From positions 248,001-312,000 of the forward strand of contig NZ_QKWH01000002.1 of assembly GCF_003244315.1 (NCBI RefSeq): a stretch of 64,000 nucleotides of DNA, given 5' to 3'. Position 1 is the first letter of the stretch; the number at the start of each line of letters is the position of its first letter. The DNA is from Xylanimonas oleitrophica (lineage in GTDB: Bacteria > Actinomycetota > Actinomycetes > Actinomycetales > Cellulomonadaceae). The translations under genes were made by a program, and so were the position numbers. Under the pieces are notes generated by a model that saw only the letters and a program-made list of their open reading frames with translations, did not search any database and was not told the DNA's origin. Shown piece after piece: positions 41,172 to 49,918 of the stretch.

Positions 41172-41215
41172 GCCCCGGTGCCGGTGCCGGGCGTGCGGGG
41201 CACCGGCACCGGGGC
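41172..41215 (-). terminator. Hairpin terminator
   Basis: Perfect 17-bp stem (41172-41188 with 41199-41215) just downstream of the aldo-keto reductase stop and upstream of gdhA. Confidence 0.75.
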
Positions 41216-41223
41216 GTGCGCGG

Positions 41224-42051
41224 TCAGTGGCCGAACTCGTCGGAGTCGGTCACGTGCTCCTCGCCGCGGTCGAGCGCGCTGATCGCGGTGATCTCCTCGT
41301 CCGTGAGGGTGAACCCGAAGATCTCGAGGTTCTCCACCTGGCGCTGCGGGGAGGAGGACTTGGGGATGGGCACGTACCCGAGCTGGGTGTGCCAGCGCAG
41401 CACCACCTGGGCGGGCGTGACGCCGTGGGCCTCGGCGGCGGCCGCGATCGCGGGCTCGGCCAGCATCTCGGCGGGCTTGATGGGGCTCCACGACTCGGTG
41501 ACGGTGCCGTGCTCGGCGTTGGCGGCCACGCTGGCGCCGCGCGTGGCGTACGGGTTGAGGTTGATCTGGTTGACGTCCGGCGCGAACCCGGTGGCCTCGA
41601 CGATCCTCGCCAGGTGCGCCGGCTTGAAGTTGGAGGTGCCGACGGCCCGCACCTTGCCCTCCTCGTGCAGCCTCACGAGCCCCTCCCACGCCTGGACGTA
41701 GGTGCCCTGGTCGGGGTTGGGCCAGTGGATGAGGAACAGGTCGAGGTAGTCGACGCCGAGGCGCCGGACGCTGTTCTCCCACGCCTCGCGCACGCCCTGG
41801 GCGGAGTGCCACTCGCGGTTGAGCTTGGTGGTGAGGAACACCTCCTCGCGGGGCACGCCGGAGTCGCGCAGGGCGCGCCCGACGCCCACCTCGTTGCGGT
41901 AGTTCTCGGCGGTGTCGACCAGCCGGTAGCCGGCCTGGAGGGCGGAGCGGACGGCGACGGCGGCCTCGGCGTCGTCCATCGGCCAGGTGCCGAGGCCGAT
42001 CGCCGGGATCTGTGCGCCGTGGGGCAGCGTGAGGGTGGGTGCGAGGCTCAT
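41224..42051 (-). CDS. Aldo/keto reductase
   Basis: NADPH-dependent carbonyl reductase, 275 residues in a TIM barrel. The catalytic tetrad is complete: Asp46 and Tyr51 (DTAENYRNE), Lys76 (TTKLN) and His109 (IHWP). The cofactor site is in PIPKSSSPQRQVEN. It belongs to the AKR5-like group of small bacterial enzymes (2,5-diketogluconate reductase-like); physiological substrate unknown. ATG at 42051. It lies 18 bases downstream of bioY on the same strand, so the two may be co-transcribed. Confidence 0.92.
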   Translation of the reverse strand: MSLAPTLTLPHGAQIPAIGLGTWPMDDAEAAVAVRSALQAGYRLVDTAENYRNEVGVGRALRDSGVPREEVFLTTKLNREWHSAQGVREAWENSVRRLGVDYLDLFLIHWPNPDQGTYVQAWEGLVRLHEEGKVRAVGTSNFKPAHLARIVEATGFAPDVNQINLNPYATRGASVAANAEHGTVTESWSPIKPAEMLAEPAIAAAAEAHGVTPAQVVLRWHTQLGYVPIPKSSSPQRQVENLEIFGFTLTDEEITAISALDRGEEHVTDSDEFGH

Positions 42052-42069
42052 GGCTCCCAGGACACCAGG

Positions 42070-42672
42070 TCAGCGGGCGAGTCGCCACGCGGCCGGGAGC
42101 AGGGCGGCGGCGAGCACGGCCTTGAGCACGTCGCCGGGCAGGAACACCGCCAGGCCGCCCCACAGCGCCTGCGCGGGGTCCATGCCGGCCACGACGGCCA
42201 GCCACGGCACGCCCACGGCGTAGACGGTGAGGGTGCCGACGGCGTAGGCGCCGGCCGCGCCCAGCACGCGGCGGTCGGCGCCGCGGCGGGCGAGGGCGCC
42301 GACGGCGAGGGAGGCGAGCACGAACCCGACGATGTAGCCGCCGCTCGCGCCGACGATCACCTCCCAGCCCGAGGCGCCCCCGGTGAACACGGGCATCCCC
42401 GCCACACCGACGCCGATGTACAGCACCTGGGCGAGGGCGCCGCGCACCGGCCCGAGGGCGGCGGCGCCGAGCAGCACGGCAAAGGTCTGGCCGGTCACCG
42501 GCACGGGCAGGCCGGGCACGGGGACGCGCACCTGGGCGGCGAGCGCGGTGAGCAGGGCGAGGCCGGCGACGAGCGCGACGTCGCGGGCGATCGCACGGGC
42601 GCGGGTGCCGGCGGGCAGCAGGTCGGCGAGGACGGCGGGGGCGGGGTGCAGGGGGAGAGCGGCGGTCGTCAT
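42070..42672 (-). CDS. bioY: Biotin transporter BioY
   Basis: Substrate-binding S component of an energy-coupling-factor biotin importer. 200 residues, six membrane helices, with the family motifs PVPVTGQTFAVLLGAAALGP and IGVGVAGMPVFTGG and the VGASGGYIVGF run. No bioM or bioN genes are adjacent; BioY can work alone slowly or share the common ECF module. ATG at 42672 is preferred over the in-frame start at 42759. TAGCGT eight bases upstream on the minus strand could be the -10 box of a near-leaderless message. The 198 bases upstream contain GC hairpins but no biotin-repressor site that I recognise. Confidence 0.92.
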   Translation of the reverse strand: MTTAALPLHPAPAVLADLLPAGTRARAIARDVALVAGLALLTALAAQVRVPVPGLPVPVTGQTFAVLLGAAALGPVRGALAQVLYIGVGVAGMPVFTGGASGWEVIVGASGGYIVGFVLASLAVGALARRGADRRVLGAAGAYAVGTLTVYAVGVPWLAVVAGMDPAQALWGGLAVFLPGDVLKAVLAAALLPAAWRLAR

Positions 42673-42870
42673 GTCCGACGACGCTAGGTGCGTCCGCCGA
42701 GCGGGGTCACGAGGCCCGGTGGCCAGCACCGCCGGGCCACCGTTGTGTGGTTCCTCCAACGGGAGGGGTGGTTCGACGACGTTCGCTGCTCGTCGTTGTG
42801 GGGATCGCCCAAGGCCCGGGTGTCGGCGGAAGAGCGGACGGCGCCGTGCTGCCGGGCGGTGCTGCCCGGC

Positions 42871-43641
42871 TCAGTGCCGCCGTGCCCGGCGCCGGAACGA
42901 CGACGGCGTCTCGCCCGTCAGCCGGGCGAACTGCCGGGTGAACGACGGCTGGTCGTAGAACCCGGCGGCGGCGGCCACCTGCGCCAGAGGCGTGGCGGTG
43001 TCGGCCAGCAGGTGCGCGGCCCGGTCGACGCGTGCCCGCAGCACGAGCTGGCGGGGGGACAGGCCGAACACGCGCCGTACCCGCCGGTCGAGCACGTGCG
43101 TGCTGCACCCGGCCATCGCCGCGAGGTCGGCCACCGACAGGCCGGTGCCCGGGGTGGCGTCGAGGTGTGCCTGGATCCCGGCCACGAGCCGGGACATCGC
43201 CTCCATCGTCGCGTCGTCGGCGTTCTCGGAGCGCAGGTCCTGAGACACGGACACCAGGCCCACCACGCCGCCCTCGGCGTCGTGCACCGCGAGCTTGGAG
43301 GTGAGGAACCAGCCGGGGGCCCCGCCGGTGCGGCGGATCAGCTCGAGCTCGCCGCGCAGCGGGCGGCCGGTGCGCAGCACCTCGGCGTCCTGCGCCTCGT
43401 AGCGCTCGGCGAGGTCGGGCACGAACAGGTCGGTGGCGCGCCGGCCGACGACACCGCGGCGCGAGCGCTCGTGGGTGCGGCGCACGAACACCTCGTTGAC
43501 GAGCACGTAGCGGCCGCTGACGTCCTTGGCGCAGAACATGACGCTGGACAGCTCGTCCATGAGCGCCACCATGGCAGGGGAGAGGGCCGCCAGCAGCGCC
43601 TCGGCCTCTGGCCACGTCGTGTTGTCAGAATCCCGTGCCAT
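42871..43641 (-). CDS. AraC family regulator with PAS sensor domain
   Basis: 256 residues: a PAS domain (about 22-135, with MFCAKDVSGRYVLVNEVFVRRTHERS split by typical turns and VVGLVSVSQDL) followed by an AraC/XylS DNA-binding domain (about 155-250; SVADLAAMAGCSTHVLDRRV and the second helix-turn-helix at QVAAAAGFYDQPSFTRQFARL). It starts 53 bases from the divergent putA gene, making it the likely proline-responsive activator, since this PutA has no DNA-binding domain. ATG at 43641. What the PAS domain senses is unknown. Confidence 0.88.
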   Translation of the reverse strand: MARDSDNTTWPEAEALLAALSPAMVALMDELSSVMFCAKDVSGRYVLVNEVFVRRTHERSRRGVVGRRATDLFVPDLAERYEAQDAEVLRTGRPLRGELELIRRTGGAPGWFLTSKLAVHDAEGGVVGLVSVSQDLRSENADDATMEAMSRLVAGIQAHLDATPGTGLSVADLAAMAGCSTHVLDRRVRRVFGLSPRQLVLRARVDRAAHLLADTATPLAQVAAAAGFYDQPSFTRQFARLTGETPSSFRRRARRH

Positions 43642-43694
43642 GGCGGGCCCAACCGTACAAGACGAGCACCCGCCGCCGGATGCACCCTGTCACC
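43642..43694. promoter_or_regulatory. Divergent promoter region of PAS-AraC regulator and putA
   Basis: 53 bases between start codons. CACCCT (43683-43688), six bases before the putA ATG, resembles the leaderless -10 boxes elsewhere in the window. The regulator probably binds here; no clear inverted repeat is seen. Confidence 0.4.
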
Positions 43695-46600
43695 ATGACC
43701 ACCCATGCCACGACCGCGCCGGCCACCGCCGGCGCGACCCCTCCGATCGCGGACCTCGTCGAGGACGCCGTCGCCCTCGCCGGGCGCTGGGCCGCGGCGT
43801 CGGAGGGCACCGGCGGCCGCGCCACGCGCGCCGACCGCCGGGCCAAGGCCGACGCCGAGCGTCTCGGCCGCCTCGTCGCCGACCCGGCGGGCCTCGAGCT
43901 CGCCGTCGGCTTCGTCGACGACGTCGCCCGCCCGCAGGACGTACGCGTCGCCGCCAAGGCCCTGGCCCGTCTGGGCGAGCGCGCCGGCGACGCCAGCTTC
44001 CTCGGCGCCGTCGACCGCACCCTGTTCAAGATCGGCGCACGTCTCGCCCCGGCTCTGCCGGGCGTCGTGGTGCCCGCCGCGCGCGTGCGGCTGCGCCAGC
44101 TCGTGGGCCACCTCGTGGCCGACGCCGGCAAGGGCCTCGGCGCCCACCTGGCCCGCACCCGCGCCGAGGGCTACGCCCTGAACGTGAACCTCCTGGGCGA
44201 GGCCGTGCTCGGCGAGGACGAGGCCAGGGCCCGCCTCGAGCGCACCATCGCGCTCGTCGAGCGGCCCGACGTCGACTACGTCTCGATCAAGGTCTCCTCC
44301 GTCGCGGCGCAGCTCGTCACCTGGGACCTGGAGGGCTCCAAGAACCGTGTCGTCGAGCGCCTGCTGCCGCTGTACCACGCGGCCAAGGAGCACGGCGTGT
44401 TCCTCAACCTGGACATGGAGGAGTACCGCGACCTGGCGCTGACCACCGCGGTGTTCCAGGAGATCCTCGAGCGCCCCGAGCTGCACGACCTCGAGGCCGG
44501 CATCGTGCTGCAGGCCTACCTGCCCGACGCGCTCGGCGCCCTGGAGGAGCTCACCGAGTTCGCCCGTGCCCGCGTGGCCGCCGGGGGTGCCCGCATCAAG
44601 GTGCGCCTGGTCAAGGGCGCCAACCTCGCCATGGAGCAGGTCGAGGCCGAGCTGCACGACTGGGCGCAGGCCCCCTACACCACCAAGGCCGACGTCGACG
44701 CGAACTACCTGCGCGTGCTCGACGCCGCCCTGACGCCCGAGCGCACCGCCGCGGTGCGCCTGGGCGTCGCCTCCCACAACCTCTTCCACCTCGCGCTCGC
44801 GGTGCTCGCCGCCCGCGCCCGCGGCGTCAGCGAGGGCATGGACCTGGAGATGCTGCAGGGCATGGCCCCCACGGAGGCCCGGGCCGTGCGCGAGGAGTTC
44901 GCGAAGGACGGCGGCCGCGTGGTGCTCTACACGCCCGTGGTGCGCGACGAGGACTTCGACGTCGCCATCTCCTACCTGGTGCGCCGCCTGGAGGAGAACG
45001 CCGCCGAGCAGAACTTCCTGCACGCCATGTTCGCCCCCGGCGCCGGTGCCGCTCCGGGGAGCACTGGCGGGAGCACCGCGATGGACCGCCAGCAGCAGGC
45101 GTTCCGCGACGCCGTCGCCGCCGCCGTGCCGTTCGGGCCCGACGACGTCGCCCCGCGCCGCAAGGCCGTGCCGGCGCTCGCAGCGGCCGCCCGCGGCGAG
45201 TCCTCGCAGGCCCCGGCGCAGGCCGCCGAGGCCGGGCCGTTCCGCAACGCCGTCGACACCGACCCGGCCGTGGCGGAGCACCGCACCTGGGCGCAGCACG
45301 TGATCGGCGACGCGTCGGGCTACGTGCCGGTGCAGGCCGCCGAGGTGGGTGCGACCGAGGAGATCGACGCGGCCGTGGCCCGCGCGGTCGCCGCCCAGCG
45401 GGTCTGGGGCGCGGTCCCCGCCGCCGCCCGCGCGGCCGCACTGCGCGCGATCGCCGTCCGCCTGGAGGAGCGCCGCACCGACCTGGTGGCCGCGATGGTG
45501 CACGAGGCCGGCAAGACGGTGGGCGAGGCCGACCCCGAGGTCAGCGAGGCCGTGGACTTCGCGCGCTACTACGCGGGATCGGCCGAGCGGCTCGGGTCCG
45601 TGCCCGGCGCCGAGTTCTCCCCGGAGGGCGTCACCCTGGTGACCCCGCCGTGGAACTTCCCCGTCGCGATCCCGCTCGGCGGCGTCGTGGCGGCGCTGGC
45701 CGCCGGCTCGTCCGTGCTCGCCAAGCCCGCCCCGCCGACGCCCCGCTGCTACGAGATCGCGATCGAGGCGGTGCACGCCGGCCTCGCGGACGCCGCGGCC
45801 GAGACCGGCCTGAGCGCCGAGCAGGCCGCCGACGTCGTGCAGTACCTGCGGGTGCCCGACGGCGATCTCGGCCGCCACCTGGTGACCCACGCCGACGTCG
45901 CGCGCGTCATCCTCACCGGCTCGATCGAGACGGCCGAGATGTTCGCCTCCTGGCGTCCCGAGCGCCCGGTGCTGGCGGAGACGAGCGGCAAGAACGCCGT
46001 CGTGGTGACGCCGTCGGCGGACCTGGACCTGGCCGCCGCCGACGTGCTGCGCAGCGCGTTCGGCCACGCGGGCCAGAAGTGCTCGGCCGGCTCGCTGGTG
46101 ATCCTCGTGGGCTCGGTGGGCGACCCGAGCACGGCGACGGGCGAGCGGTTCCGCCGCCAGCTCGTGGACGCGGTGCGCTCCCTGGCCGTGGGCCCGGCCA
46201 CCGACCTGGCCACCGTGATGGGTCCGCTGACCGAGCCCGCGAGCGGCAAGCTGCTGCGCGCCCTGACCACCCTCGAGCCGGGCGAGACCTGGCTGGTCGA
46301 GCCGCGCCGGCTCGACGAGGAGGCCGCCGCGGCGGGCCTCGAGCCGGGCCGCCTGTGGACGCCGGGCCTGCGCGACGGCGTCGCGCCCGGGTCGTTCTTC
46401 CACCTCACCGAGGCGTTCGGCCCGGTGCTCGGCATCATGACGGCCAAGGACCTGGACGAGGCCATCGCCTTGCAGAACCAGGTCGACTTCGGCCTCACCG
46501 CCGGCCTGCACTCCCTCGACGAGGACGAGATCGCCACCTGGTGCGACCGCGTCGAGGCAGGGAACCTGTACGTCAACCGGCACATCACCGGCGCCATCGT

Positions 46601-47222
46601 GCAGCGCCAGCCGTTCGGCGGCTGGAAGTCCTCGAGCGTGGGCCCGGGCGCCAAGGCGGGCGGCCCGCACTACGTGGCCCAGCTCGGCACGTGGTCCGAC
46701 GCCGCGGACGTGCCCTCCAAGGGCAACGACCCCGAAGGGTGGCTGGCCTGGGCGCAGGCCGACGACGAGCGCGCGTGGACCGAGGACCTCGGCGTCACGC
46801 ACGATCCGTCCGGTCTGCGGGCGGAGGAGAACTCCTTCCGCATGCGCCCGGTCGAGCGGGTGACCGTCCGCGTGGGCGACGGCGCGCTGCCGGTCGAGGT
46901 GCAGCGTGTGCTCGCCGCCGCCCGGCGCGCCGGGGTGCCCGCCGTCGTGGTGCCCGAGTCCGACTCCGGCTGGGGCGTGCCGCACGAGGCCCCCGTCTCC
47001 CACGCGGACTTCGCCGCCGCCGTCGCCGCGGGCGAGGTGACCGGCCGCATCCGCGTGGTGGGCTCGGCTCCTGGCCTGCGGGAGGCCGCGGCCGCGCACC
47101 CCGGCACGACGACGGTGCTCGACGCGCCCGTCGTGGCCTCGGGCAGCCGAGAGCTGCTGACGTTCCTGCGCGAGCAGGCCCTCAGCCGCACGCGCCACCG
47201 CTACGGGCACGTGCACGCCTGA
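43695..47222 (+). CDS. putA: Bifunctional proline dehydrogenase/L-glutamate gamma-semialdehyde dehydrogenase
   Basis: Oxidises proline to glutamate in two steps in one polypeptide of 1175 residues. An FAD-dependent proline dehydrogenase barrel (about 80-440; YVSIKVSS, LNLDMEEYRDL, GARIKVRLVKGAN, GVASHNL) is joined by an Ala/Gly-rich linker to an NAD-dependent aldehyde dehydrogenase (about 500-1010; TPPWNFPVAIPLGG, the ETSGKN glutamate region, GHAGQKCSAGS with catalytic Cys796, and NLYVNRHITGAIVQRQPFGG). The last 150 residues are a less conserved dimerisation tail. There is no ribbon-helix-helix domain, so regulation is by another protein. ATG at 43695; ATG at 43680 is an alternative. Confidence 0.95.
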   Translation: MTTHATTAPATAGATPPIADLVEDAVALAGRWAAASEGTGGRATRADRRAKADAERLGRLVADPAGLELAVGFVDDVARPQDVRVAAKALARLGERAGDASFLGAVDRTLFKIGARLAPALPGVVVPAARVRLRQLVGHLVADAGKGLGAHLARTRAEGYALNVNLLGEAVLGEDEARARLERTIALVERPDVDYVSIKVSSVAAQLVTWDLEGSKNRVVERLLPLYHAAKEHGVFLNLDMEEYRDLALTTAVFQEILERPELHDLEAGIVLQAYLPDALGALEELTEFARARVAAGGARIKVRLVKGANLAMEQVEAELHDWAQAPYTTKADVDANYLRVLDAALTPERTAAVRLGVASHNLFHLALAVLAARARGVSEGMDLEMLQGMAPTEARAVREEFAKDGGRVVLYTPVVRDEDFDVAISYLVRRLEENAAEQNFLHAMFAPGAGAAPGSTGGSTAMDRQQQAFRDAVAAAVPFGPDDVAPRRKAVPALAAAARGESSQAPAQAAEAGPFRNAVDTDPAVAEHRTWAQHVIGDASGYVPVQAAEVGATEEIDAAVARAVAAQRVWGAVPAAARAAALRAIAVRLEERRTDLVAAMVHEAGKTVGEADPEVSEAVDFARYYAGSAERLGSVPGAEFSPEGVTLVTPPWNFPVAIPLGGVVAALAAGSSVLAKPAPPTPRCYEIAIEAVHAGLADAAAETGLSAEQAADVVQYLRVPDGDLGRHLVTHADVARVILTGSIETAEMFASWRPERPVLAETSGKNAVVVTPSADLDLAAADVLRSAFGHAGQKCSAGSLVILVGSVGDPSTATGERFRRQLVDAVRSLAVGPATDLATVMGPLTEPASGKLLRALTTLEPGETWLVEPRRLDEEAAAAGLEPGRLWTPGLRDGVAPGSFFHLTEAFGPVLGIMTAKDLDEAIALQNQVDFGLTAGLHSLDEDEIATWCDRVEAGNLYVNRHITGAIVQRQPFGGWKSSSVGPGAKAGGPHYVAQLGTWSDAADVPSKGNDPEGWLAWAQADDERAWTEDLGVTHDPSGLRAEENSFRMRPVERVTVRVGDGALPVEVQRVLAAARRAGVPAVVVPESDSGWGVPHEAPVSHADFAAAVAAGEVTGRIRVVGSAPGLREAAAAHPGTTTVLDAPVVASGSRELLTFLREQALSRTRHRYGHVHA

Positions 47223-47230
47223 GCAGCACA

Positions 47231-47277
47231 GACGCCGTCGGGCCCCGGAGGGAGATCCTCCGGGGCCCGACGGCGTC
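47231..47277. terminator. Bidirectional hairpin terminator
   Basis: Perfect 21-bp stem (47231-47251 with 47257-47277) between putA and the convergent cellobiose operon. Confidence 0.85.
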
Positions 47278-47342
47278 CTGCCGTGCAGCCGCAGCCGGCC
47301 GCTGTCGCCTGTGCGGTTGCCGCCGGCACGGTGCCGGAGCGC

Positions 47343-48365
47343 TCAGGCGCTCCCGCCCTCCGTCAGGCGCGCGGGGTAGGTGCGCGACGGCGGTGCCCCG
47401 CCGTCCAGCAGCTCGAGCAGGGCCGCGGTCGCACCGGCGGCCAGGTCGACCACGGGCTGGTGCACCGTCGTCAGGGGCGGGGTGGTCCGCTCGGCCCCGC
47501 CCAGGTCGTCGAAGCCGACCACGGCGACGTCCTGCGGCACGCGACGGCCCGCGGCGGCCAGGACGCGCAGCGCCCCCTCGGCCATGAGGTCCGACGCGAC
47601 GAAGACGGCGTCGAGGTCCGGGTACCGGTCCAGCAGCAGCTCCATGCCGGCGGCGCCCCCGGCCACGGTGAAGTCGCCCTCGACGACGGCGTCGTCCGGC
47701 AGCCCCGCTGCCGTGACCACCTCGCGCCACCCGGCGAGCCGGTCGAGCGGCGCCGTCATGTCGAGCGGGCCGGAGATGGTGCCGATCCGGCGCCGGCCAC
47801 GCTCCACCAGGCGACGGGCGGCGATCCGCCCGCCCTCGAGGTTGTCGGCGTCGACGTACGTGCGGACCCGCTCGTCGAACGGCCGCCCGATGAACACCAC
47901 CGGCATGGCGCCGCCCGCCAGCTCCGTCTCCAGGCGGTCGTCCCGGTGGTGGGAGACCACGATCGCGCCGTCCACGTGACCGCTGCGCAGGTACCGGGCG
48001 CTGCGGCCCGGCTCCCCGGCCCGGGAGAGCAGCAGCACGAGCTGCAGGTCGGTGCCGGCGAGCCCCTCGTTGACGCCCACCAGCACGGCCGAGAGGAACG
48101 GGTCGGACAGCAGGCGCCGGTCCGGTTCCGACATCACGAGCGCGATCGAACCGGTGCGCCGGGTCACCAGCGAGCGGGCCGCCCGGTTGGGGGCGTACCC
48201 CAGCCGGGCCACCGCGTCCTCCACCGCCGACATCGCCGCCGGCGAGACGCGCGAGCCGCCGTTGATGGCGCGCGACGCCGTCGACCGGGAGACACCCGCC
48301 TCCCGGGCGACGTCGTCGAGCGTGGGCAGCGCGGTGCTCGCCGCCTCCGGCACGGACTCTCTCAC
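47343..48365 (-). CDS. cebR: LacI-family cellobiose regulator CebR
   Basis: 340-residue LacI/GalR repressor: helix-turn-helix and hinge at 1-70 (TLDDVAREAGVSRSTASRAI, then LGYAPNRAARSLVTRRTGSI) and a periplasmic-binding-like sugar domain (about 75-335). It is the last gene of the cellobiose operon, and two copies of the box TGGGAGCGCTCCCA, the sequence bound by Streptomyces CebR and Thermobifida CelR, lie upstream of the first gene. I therefore call it CebR: it should release DNA on binding cellobiose. GTG at 48365 overlaps the bglC stop (GTGA); GTG at 48353 is an alternative. Confidence 0.9.
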   Translation of the reverse strand: MRESVPEAASTALPTLDDVAREAGVSRSTASRAINGGSRVSPAAMSAVEDAVARLGYAPNRAARSLVTRRTGSIALVMSEPDRRLLSDPFLSAVLVGVNEGLAGTDLQLVLLLSRAGEPGRSARYLRSGHVDGAIVVSHHRDDRLETELAGGAMPVVFIGRPFDERVRTYVDADNLEGGRIAARRLVERGRRRIGTISGPLDMTAPLDRLAGWREVVTAAGLPDDAVVEGDFTVAGGAAGMELLLDRYPDLDAVFVASDLMAEGALRVLAAAGRRVPQDVAVVGFDDLGGAERTTPPLTTVHQPVVDLAAGATAALLELLDGGAPPSRTYPARLTEGGSA

Positions 48366-49918
48366 CGGGCGGGCACGACGCCGGTCGCCGCGACCTGCCC
48401 GTACCAGCGGCCGGACGCCTTGACCGTGCGCTCGAGCGTCTCGTAGTCCACCCGCACGATGCCGAACCGCTTGTCGTAGCCGTGCGCCCACTCGAAGTTG
48501 TCCATGAGCGACCACGCGAAGTAGCCGCGCACGTCCGCCCCGGCGTCCACCGCGTCCTTGACGGCCCGCAGGTGGAGGTCGATGAACGCCAGACGGTCCT
48601 GGTCGTCCACGAACCCCGTCTCGTCGGGCTCGTCGTCGTAGGCGGCACCGTTCTCGGTGACGTACAGCGCCACACCGCGCGGGCCGGTGTAGTCCTGCTG
48701 CAGGCGCAGCAGGAGGCGGGTCAGGCCCTCGGGCTGGACCTCCCAGCCCATCGCCGTGCGGGGCAGGCCGCGCGAGCGGTGGTGCACGCCCTCGGGCACG
48801 GGCGTCGGCGCCTGCGTCCAGTGCTCGCCCTCGGGCCGGGGCGGCGTCGCCCCCGACGGCCCGGTGGCGGCGTCGTCGGATGGGGCGGGGTGACCCGACA
48901 GGGCGGCACCGTTGTAGTAGTTCACGCCCAGGGCGTCGAGCGGAGTCGAGATCACCTCGAGGTCGCCGTCCTGCACCACGTCGCCCAGCCCGTACGGCTC
49001 GAGCAGCTCGACGACGTCGGGGGCGTACGCCCCGGCGAAGATCGGGTCCAGGAAGAACCGGTTGAAGATGGCGTCCTCACGGCGGGCGGCCTCGACGTCG
49101 GCCGGGTCCTGCGGGTCCACCGGGTCGGCCACCGTGAAGTTCAGCGTGATGCCGAGCGCCGCCTCCGGGTCCGCCTCCCGCAGCGCCTGGGTGGCCAGGC
49201 CGTGGGCCAGCAGCAGGTGGTGCCCGGCGTGGACGCCGTCCGTGCGGCTGTGCCCGCCCGGCGCGTGCTCCCCGCCCGTGTACGACAGGAACGAGGAGCA
49301 CCACGGCTCGTTGAGCGTGGTCCACACCCGCACCCGGTCGCCCAGCGCCTCGTGCATCGTCATCGCGTAGTCGACGAAGCGGTACGCCGTGTCCCGGTTG
49401 CGCCAGCCGCCCTTCTCCTCCAGGGCCTGCGGCAGGTCCCAGTGGTAGAGCGTCAGCCACGGCACGATGCCGCGGCCCAGCAGCTCGTCCACCAGGCGGG
49501 AGTAGAAGTCCACGCCCTCCGGGTTGGGGGCGCCGCCGCCCGGGCGCACGCGCGCCCACGAGGTCGAGAACCGGTAGGCGCCCAGGTTGAGGTCCGCCAT
49601 GAGGGCCACGTCGTCCGCGTACCGGTGGTAGTGGTCGCACGCCACGCTGCCGTCGTCACCGTTCTTCACGGCGCCGGGCACGCGGGCGAACGCGTCCCAG
49701 ATGGAGTCCTGGCGGCCGCCCTCCGCGGCGGCGCCCTCGATCTGGAACGCGGCGGTGGCGGTGCCCCACAGGAAGCCGGGCGGGAAGGCGACCTCACCGC
49801 TGCCCGTCGACCTGACCAGCGGCTCCGACGGTACGAACGGCACGGTGGTGCCGCTGGCCGGGAGGCGGGGGCCGGGCTGGGGGGTGCGGGCCGGCAGGCC
49901 CTGGTGCTGGAGGTTCAT
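48362..49918 (-). CDS. bglC: Beta-glucosidase, glycoside hydrolase family 1
   Basis: Retaining beta-glucosidase that splits imported cellobiose to glucose in the cytoplasm. 518 residues in a TIM barrel: acid/base Glu204 in TLNEPW, nucleophile Glu422 in YVTENGAAY, and FLWGTATAAFQIEGA at the start. The N-terminal 45 residues and a Pro/Asp/Gly loop at about 343-375 are extra to the core. No signal peptide. ATG at 49918 overlaps the cebG stop (ATGA), and the stop overlaps the cebR start, so the operon is tightly coupled. Named bglC by position in the ceb cluster. Confidence 0.93.
   Translation of the reverse strand: MNLQHQGLPARTPQPGPRLPASGTTVPFVPSEPLVRSTGSGEVAFPPGFLWGTATAAFQIEGAAAEGGRQDSIWDAFARVPGAVKNGDDGSVACDHYHRYADDVALMADLNLGAYRFSTSWARVRPGGGAPNPEGVDFYSRLVDELLGRGIVPWLTLYHWDLPQALEEKGGWRNRDTAYRFVDYAMTMHEALGDRVRVWTTLNEPWCSSFLSYTGGEHAPGGHSRTDGVHAGHHLLLAHGLATQALREADPEAALGITLNFTVADPVDPQDPADVEAARREDAIFNRFFLDPIFAGAYAPDVVELLEPYGLGDVVQDGDLEVISTPLDALGVNYYNGAALSGHPAPSDDAATGPSGATPPRPEGEHWTQAPTPVPEGVHHRSRGLPRTAMGWEVQPEGLTRLLLRLQQDYTGPRGVALYVTENGAAYDDEPDETGFVDDQDRLAFIDLHLRAVKDAVDAGADVRGYFAWSLMDNFEWAHGYDKRFGIVRVDYETLERTVKASGRWYGQVAATGVVPAR

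Noticed and set aside
42673-42870. A small gene between bioY and the PAS-AraC gene
   Set aside because: The open frames there have no start with a ribosome-binding site and no conserved features; the stretch holds GC hairpins only.
47331-47344. A third CebR box at the end of cebR
   Set aside because: GGAGCGCTC occurs here, but the outer bases of the palindrome do not match and the position is at a 3' end.
43526-47587. Very long open frames on both strands across putA
   Set aside because: Only the frame starting at 43695 shows proline dehydrogenase and aldehyde dehydrogenase motifs; the others are compositional.
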